A DNA stretch of 9,791 nucleotides, taken from the NCBI GenBank assembly GCA_032127075.1, contig JAQAZZ010000210.1, positions 1 to 9,791 on the forward strand, written 5' to 3'. This document shows positions 5,707 to 9,791 of the stretch, piece after piece. The position numbers and the translations under genes were made by a program. Origin of the DNA: GCA-2699445 sp032127075 (lineage in GTDB: Bacteria > Actinomycetota > Actinomycetes > S36-B12 > GCA-2699445). The notes beneath the pieces are model-generated. The model saw only the letters and a list, made by a program, of their open reading frames with translations. It made no database searches and was not told where the DNA came from. Positions within the stretch are counted from its first letter, which is position 1, and each line of letters opens with the position of its first letter.

Positions 5707-6950
5707 GTACCACCGCGACCGACACCCAAGTCTCACCCGACCCCGCCAACGAAGGCAGCATCCGCCAGGCGATGGCGGACTACTGGACTCGCGTCAAAGG
5801 CGGCGATCTCGGTTCGTTGCCGGCGGTCCTCGGGCTGATAGTGCTGATGGGCATCTTCACAGCGCTGGAAGGGCAGACCTTCCTCTCGGCTTTCAACCTC
5901 GCCAACCTGATGTCCCAGGCTGCGATGATCATCGTGCTGGCCATGGGCTTGGTCTTCGTCCTCCTGCTCGGCGAGATCGACCTCTCGGCGGGATTCGCCG
6001 CCGGCACTGCCGCCGCCGTGCTCGGGGTCACACTGACGCAGCGGGATTGGCCGCTGCCGCTGGCATTGGTGGCATGTCTGGGAACGGGCTTGGCTATCGG
6101 CCTGTTCATCGGGGTGCTGGTTGCCCGCCTGGGAATTCCTTCCTTCGTCGTGACGCTGGCGATGTTCCTCGCACTGCAGGGGCTGATGCTGCTGATCATC
6201 GGCGAGGGCGGCACCGTCGGAATCAAAGATGACTTCATCCTGGCGCTCCAGAACAAGAACCTGTCCCCGATCGCAGGCTGGATCCTCTACATCGTCGTCG
6301 TGGGTGGGTACGCGCTGGTGTCCGGGCTTCGGCTGCGGCGGCGGATAGCCAACAACCTCACCCATGAGGTCGTGTCGGTGTGGATTGCCAAGGTCACGAC
6401 CCTGGCAATCCTTTACGGGGGAGCGACCCTGCTGTTGAACCAGGAGCGTTCGCGGCGGCCGGATCTGACCAGCATCCAAGGTGTCCCCTACATCATTCCG
6501 CTGATCTTGGTCCTCCTCATCGGCTTGACCTTTGTCCTGTCACGCACCGGTTTCGGGCGACACATCTACGCCGTCGGCGGCAACGCCGAAGCAGCACGCC
6601 GGGCTGGCATCAACGTCGGGGGCATCAAGATAGCCTGCTTCGCGATCTGTTCCACCCTCGCGGCCGTTGCCGGCATCCTGTTCGCCTCTCGAGACAACTC
6701 CATCTCACCGTCCACCGGCGGATCGACGACCCTGCTTTTCGCGGTCGGAGCCGCCGTCATCGGCGGTACCAGCCTCTTCGGTGGTCGCGGCAAGATCAGC
6801 GACGCGGTCCTGGGTGGCTTGGTTGTCGGCGTGATCGCCAACGGGCTGCCGCTGGTCACCAGCCAGGCGGGTGTCCAGTTCATCGTCACCGGGCTAGTCC
6901 TCCTCGTGGCCGCCAGCGTCGATGCACTGTCGCGAAAACGATCCGGTTAG
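5703..6950 (+). CDS. xylH: Sugar ABC transporter permease, XylH-like
   Basis: A 415-residue inner-membrane permease forming the sugar channel with the XylF- and XylG-like proteins. After a polar N-terminus (1-36) there are about ten hydrophobic segments, for example near 39-55, 74-91, 119-141, 147-167, 191-208, 228-245, 262-280, 310-328, 342-358 and 368-405. Hallmarks of the BPD_transp_2 (ribose/xylose) family are GEIDLSAGFAAG (90-101), ARLGIPSFVVTLA (141-153) and the cytoplasmic coupling loop GRHIYAVGGNAEAARRAG (285-302), which contacts the ATPase. The length fits XylH (around 390-410), longer than RbsC-type permeases, because of the extra segments around 190-250. The ATG at 5703 overlaps the ATPase stop and has GAGGGAG at 5689-5695. 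No strong terminator follows before the convergent gene. XylH-type is likely; close relatives carry other sugars. Confidence 0.92.
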   Translation: MSTTATDTQVSPDPANEGSIRQAMADYWTRVKGGDLGSLPAVLGLIVLMGIFTALEGQTFLSAFNLANLMSQAAMIIVLAMGLVFVLLLGEIDLSAGFAAGTAAAVLGVTLTQRDWPLPLALVACLGTGLAIGLFIGVLVARLGIPSFVVTLAMFLALQGLMLLIIGEGGTVGIKDDFILALQNKNLSPIAGWILYIVVVGGYALVSGLRLRRRIANNLTHEVVSVWIAKVTTLAILYGGATLLLNQERSRRPDLTSIQGVPYIIPLILVLLIGLTFVLSRTGFGRHIYAVGGNAEAARRAGINVGGIKIACFAICSTLAAVAGILFASRDNSISPSTGGSTTLLFAVGAAVIGGTSLFGGRGKISDAVLGGLVVGVIANGLPLVTSQAGVQFIVTGLVLLVAASVDALSRKRSG

Positions 6951-7011
6951 CGGCACCAGTCCGACTGTCACAACAGATCTGCAAGCGCTGGGACCGACGG
7001 TTGAGGTTCGG

Positions 7012-7028
7012 GGCGGCTGTGTCCCGCC
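7012..7028 (-). other. Weak hairpin between convergent genes
   Basis: In the 99-bp space between the two convergent transcription units, the only stem I see is GGCGG (7012-7016) with CCGCC (7024-7028), five pairs and a 7-nt loop, without a T-run on either strand. It might contribute to termination of the minus-strand ATP-grasp gene (stop at 7050-7052), but it is not convincing. Confidence 0.2.
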
Positions 7029-7049
7029 TGCGGCGCGGCTACGGTTCGG

Positions 7050-8531
7050 CTACTTCGCGACCGGCATGGGGATGAGGGTCTCGGGGCGTTGGACGGGTTC
7101 GCCTACGTAGAGGCCGCGGATACCGTCGATGTAGGCGAGTGCGAGGTCGGTCAAACCGGCGTCGGTCTGCATACGACCCTTGGTCACCAGCACCCCCAGG
7201 TCGGCGCCGTGGAAGCGGTAGTCGCCCGGAGCGTAGACGCGCATGAAGAACGCGTCGTGCTCGTCGGTCAGTTCGTGCCAGTCCGACGCCACCCGGGCGA
7301 ACTCCAGCCGCCCATCAACGATGCGGTAGGTGCCTGTCTCGGGAGCGGCCAGGATCCTTTCCACGTCGTCCCCCGGCTCCTTCATGATCAGTTGCGACCA
7401 CAGATCCACTGCCGCGAGTTCCCGCCATCGCTCGTTGATCTCATCGACATCCACTTCGTAGTCGAGGTCCATGAATTCCAGGATGTGGAAGCACACCAAC
7501 GGTAGGTCGGCGTAGGCACCCACAGTGGTGTTGGTCATCGAGGTCACCCCGGAGATTCGCGGGTTCACCTCACCCATGTAGACCTCACCGTCGTCGGTGT
7601 CGATGAGCACATCGAATTCGAAGAAGCCCTTGTAGCCCTCGGCCCGCAGCCGGTCGCCGAAGCGCCGCACGAGGTCGATGGCTCGGCCGCGCTGGTCATC
7701 GCTGATTGCCCCGGGGAACACGTCATTGCCGCACCAGCCGCCCTTGTAGGGGGTGAGTTCGGGATAACCCGTCAGATCCGTCATGAAGGGCCCGACGATC
7801 GTCCCGTGCCGGGTCAGCACGGCCTCGACGGCCGCGGCCTTGTTGTTGATGCGCTTCATGATCTTGACGTGCTGGCCGATGATGTCGTCGCTGAAGCGGT
7901 CCCAGTCATTCTGTGACTCGAGGAAGAAGGTTGTCTTGCCGGAGTCGCCGTACGGGGTCTGGACGACCAGATCCGTGCCCAACCCGTTGGCTTCGGACAA
8001 GCTGCTGAGCTGTTCCCAGGACTCGATGCTGTCGGCCAGCAGATTGGGAACGCTGGGAGCACCCGCCTCGTTGCCCAGTTGCGTCGTGACGATCTTGGAG
8101 TCGAGCCGTCGGCGCAGTTCGTGAGATGGCAGGATCAGGTCGTAGCCGAGTTCCTGGCAGATTGCTTCGGTCTCGGAGTCGAAGAAGACCATCGCAACCA
8201 TCGGGCGCTGCCCCGGCAGAAGCCTGCTGGCGATGTAGGACTGCACCTCGTCGTCGCGCAGCAAGTAGTTGTTGATCTCCTCGGCGCTGGTGAACTCCAC
8301 GTAGGGCTTCTCGAGCGGGGTGAAGACCCGGGGATGGGCTCCGTCCCAGGAGTCGTAGTAGACGATGTAGCGGAAGTTGCGAACCCACCGGTCCACGCCG
8401 AGCAGGTTGAACGCTGTGGCGCCGATGAAGAAGATCGGCTGGGTGTTGGTGCGGAAGAACGCGCGTATCTCGGATAGTCCGCTGAGCACCGGCTTCTCGC
8501 GGTTCGTCAAGGCATCGCCGAGTGAGTTCAT
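7050..8531 (-). CDS. ATP-grasp domain protein of unknown substrate (often labelled biotin carboxylase-like)
   Basis: A 493-residue cytoplasmic protein with an ATP-grasp fold, the class that activates a carboxylate as acyl-phosphate and joins it to an amine, thiol or similar nucleophile. Residues 1-145 form a pre-ATP-grasp domain (PIFFIGATAFNLLGVDRWVR, 32-51). RLDSKIVTTQLGNEAGAPSVPN (142-163) and the flexible loop VVQTPYGDSGKTTFF (189-203) supply nucleotide-binding positions. FFEFDVLID (303-311) and VYMGEVNPRISG (317-328, with E321, N323 and R325) form the Mg-ATP site at the end of the domain. About 130 further residues (365-493) have no domain I recognise. There is no biotin-carrier or carboxyltransferase domain, so 'biotin carboxylase' would describe only the fold. 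The ATG at 8531 has GGAGG 8 nt upstream (8544-8540). It lies 144 bp behind a serine hydrolase gene in the same direction. The fold is secure; the reaction is unknown. Confidence 0.88.
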   Translation of the reverse strand: MNSLGDALTNREKPVLSGLSEIRAFFRTNTQPIFFIGATAFNLLGVDRWVRNFRYIVYYDSWDGAHPRVFTPLEKPYVEFTSAEEINNYLLRDDEVQSYIASRLLPGQRPMVAMVFFDSETEAICQELGYDLILPSHELRRRLDSKIVTTQLGNEAGAPSVPNLLADSIESWEQLSSLSEANGLGTDLVVQTPYGDSGKTTFFLESQNDWDRFSDDIIGQHVKIMKRINNKAAAVEAVLTRHGTIVGPFMTDLTGYPELTPYKGGWCGNDVFPGAISDDQRGRAIDLVRRFGDRLRAEGYKGFFEFDVLIDTDDGEVYMGEVNPRISGVTSMTNTTVGAYADLPLVCFHILEFMDLDYEVDVDEINERWRELAAVDLWSQLIMKEPGDDVERILAAPETGTYRIVDGRLEFARVASDWHELTDEHDAFFMRVYAPGDYRFHGADLGVLVTKGRMQTDAGLTDLALAYIDGIRGLYVGEPVQRPETLIPMPVAK

Positions 8532-8548
8532 GAGTTCAGCCTCCAGGC

Positions 8549-8587
8549 CAGTCGTGATCGGACTCTACTGAGGGGGAAGCAGTCGTG
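8549..8587 (-). promoter_or_regulatory. Paired direct repeats before the ATP-grasp gene
   Basis: On the minus strand, CACGACTG occurs at 8587-8580 and again at 8556-8549, 31 bp apart (about three helical turns). Between them lies TAGAGT (8567-8562), which fits a -10 element; no good -35 is seen. The second copy ends just before the GGAGG ribosome site. This could be a regulator site with an internal promoter, or chance. Confidence 0.3.
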
Positions 8588-8675
8588 GCCTTCCTTGGGC
8601 ACACCGACCCGCCGAACCGCGTTTGGCTCGCCCCTTGTTGCCTGCCTGCCCATGCCTCCCGCCGGCGGTCAGCTG

Positions 8676-9791
8676 TCAGTTGGCGCGCCCGGCCGCGATA
8701 CCGGGTGGCCCCTCGTGGCGGCTGTCCAGTTCGACCGACAGCCCGGACAGGTAGCTGCCGATCGCATCGAATGCTCCGATGGTCTCGCTGAGGAACGTGA
8801 GGTTCTGGGCGTCGGGCCAGGTCGAGAACTTGGCGGCCACCGTCCGGGTGCCCGGGTTCACGTACAGCATCTGGCCGTAGATGCCCAGCCCCAGCAGGAC
8901 ATCGCCGTGGTGCCGCGGCAGGAACCAGAACTGGTTGCGGTACCAGCCTCCGGGCAGGTAGGGGCCGGAGTGCGAGTTGTGGAATGCCTCCCGGATGTCG
9001 GGGTCGACCCGCCACGCCGTTTGGAGCCAGTCGCTGGGAACGATGTCCAGGCCATCGACACGCCCCATGTGCAGCAGCATCTGCCCGAAACGAGCCAAGT
9101 CGCGCACCGTGGCGCACATGCCGCCGTCGTGGATCGCGGTGCCCTGTGAATCGCAGGTGATCTCGCCGGGGTACAGCGCGCCCATCGGGGTCCAGATCAA
9201 CTGGCTGATCAGATCCGCCATCCGCATCCCCGCTGCGCGTTCGCAGACCCAGCCCAGCACCAGGGTCTCGGCGGATCGGTAGTCGAAGACTCCGCCGTGG
9301 TCGCGGTCGGACTTCAGGGTCGCCAGGTACTCGTAGATCGTGCTGGGTATGGAGTCGTGGGACGGTGGCCGCCAACCGAAGGCCTCTTCCATCACGTTCA
9401 CTTCGGCGTCGGGATCGGTGTAGTCCTCGCTGAACCGCACGCCCGAACGCATGTCGAGGATGTTGCGGACCGTCGCTCCGGCATACCCGCAGGACTCCAA
9501 CTCCGGGATGTACGCGGTCACGGGCGCATCGTCGTGCAGTACGCCTCTGCCGATGAGGATTCCCGCGACGCAACCCACCACGGACTTGGTCACCGACATC
9601 ATCAGATGGGTCGTCAGCGGACCGGTGTGGCCGAAGTACTGCTCGTAGCAGATCTTGTCGCCGTGCATGATCACGACCGCGTCGGTGTAGGTGTCGTGCA
9701 GGAGTTCCAAGAACGTCGAGGTGGAGCCGTCCAGCCGGGCAACGGTCATGTCCGAGATCGCTGCGTCCGGCTCGAACAGCACCGGATGGAC
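8676..9791 (-). CDS. Serine hydrolase, beta-lactamase/6-aminohexanoate-oligomer hydrolase (NylB-like) family, 5' end missing
   Basis: The frame is open to the right edge (371 codons seen), so a few N-terminal residues probably lie outside; a GTG at 9782 is possible but has no room for a visible ribosome site. Counting from that GTG: SVTK (63-66) is the S-x-x-K motif with nucleophile S63 and base K66; FDYRS (166-170) supplies Y168; GIYGQ (300-304) occupies the third-motif position. The Ser-to-Tyr spacing of 105 residues is close to that of NylB (S112-Y215). The surrounding VTAYIPELE, ATVRNILDMRSGVRFSEDYTDPDAE region (88-127) strongly resembles NylB and class C beta-lactamase-like esterases. 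It probably hydrolyses an amide or ester through an acyl-enzyme; the substrate is unknown. No signal peptide is visible in the part present, so location is open. The stop TGA is at 8678-8676. It is upstream of, and co-oriented with, the ATP-grasp gene. Confidence 0.9.
   Translation of the reverse strand, partial: VHPVLFEPDAAISDMTVARLDGSTSTFLELLHDTYTDAVVIMHGDKICYEQYFGHTGPLTTHLMMSVTKSVVGCVAGILIGRGVLHDDAPVTAYIPELESCGYAGATVRNILDMRSGVRFSEDYTDPDAEVNVMEEAFGWRPPSHDSIPSTIYEYLATLKSDRDHGGVFDYRSAETLVLGWVCERAAGMRMADLISQLIWTPMGALYPGEITCDSQGTAIHDGGMCATVRDLARFGQMLLHMGRVDGLDIVPSDWLQTAWRVDPDIREAFHNSHSGPYLPGGWYRNQFWFLPRHHGDVLLGLGIYGQMLYVNPGTRTVAAKFSTWPDAQNLTFLSETIGAFDAIGSYLSGLSVELDSRHEGPPGIAAGRAN

Noticed and set aside
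8536..9573. 345-residue minus-strand frame overlapping the serine hydrolase in another phase
   Set aside because: It is Arg/Pro-rich with no motifs, whereas the other frame carries the full S-x-x-K/Tyr hydrolase signature.

Overview
The window is high-GC DNA with several GTG starts, GGAGG-type ribosome sites and a lipoprotein signal of actinobacterial style (LASC followed by a Ser/Asp/Gly/Thr-rich linker). Together with the family types present, this points to a chromosomal segment of an Actinomycetota bacterium. I see no rRNA, tRNA, CRISPR array, transposase or phage gene, and I cannot name the genus.

Layout, left to right. (1) Positions 2-313 are the C-terminal end of an NAD-dependent epimerase/dehydratase-like protein, followed at 374-1183 by a class I SAM-dependent methyltransferase. 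(2) After about 420 bp without a credible gene comes a small secreted M23 metallopeptidase (1608-2201), closed by two hairpins, the second a strong intrinsic terminator (2253-2294). (3) Three 19-bp tandem repeats (2312-2368) precede a DUF429 protein (2451-3206). (4) After another gap of about 470 bp, which ends in a near-perfect 21-bp inverted repeat (3579-3599), comes a three-gene sugar ABC importer of XylF-XylG-XylH type: lipoprotein binding protein (3674-4762), single-domain ATPase (4888-5706) and permease (5703-6950). A 50-nt near-perfect hairpin separates binding-protein and ATPase genes; ATPase and permease genes overlap by ATGA. (5) Convergent to this operon, on the minus strand, are an ATP-grasp ligase-like protein of unknown substrate (8531-7050) and, upstream of it, a serine hydrolase of the beta-lactamase/6-aminohexanoate-oligomer hydrolase (NylB-like) family that runs off the right edge (9791-8676).

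How the genes work together. The xylFGH-like operon should encode a complete high-affinity pentose or related sugar importer, probably under a repressor that binds the 21-bp palindrome; no xylose isomerase, kinase or regulator gene lies in the window. The minus-strand pair joins a predicted ATP-dependent carboxylate ligase to a predicted amidase/esterase. This is the part most likely to represent an undescribed pathway, although the functional link rests only on orientation and proximity. The M23 enzyme, the methyltransferase and the DUF429 gene look like separate transcription units.
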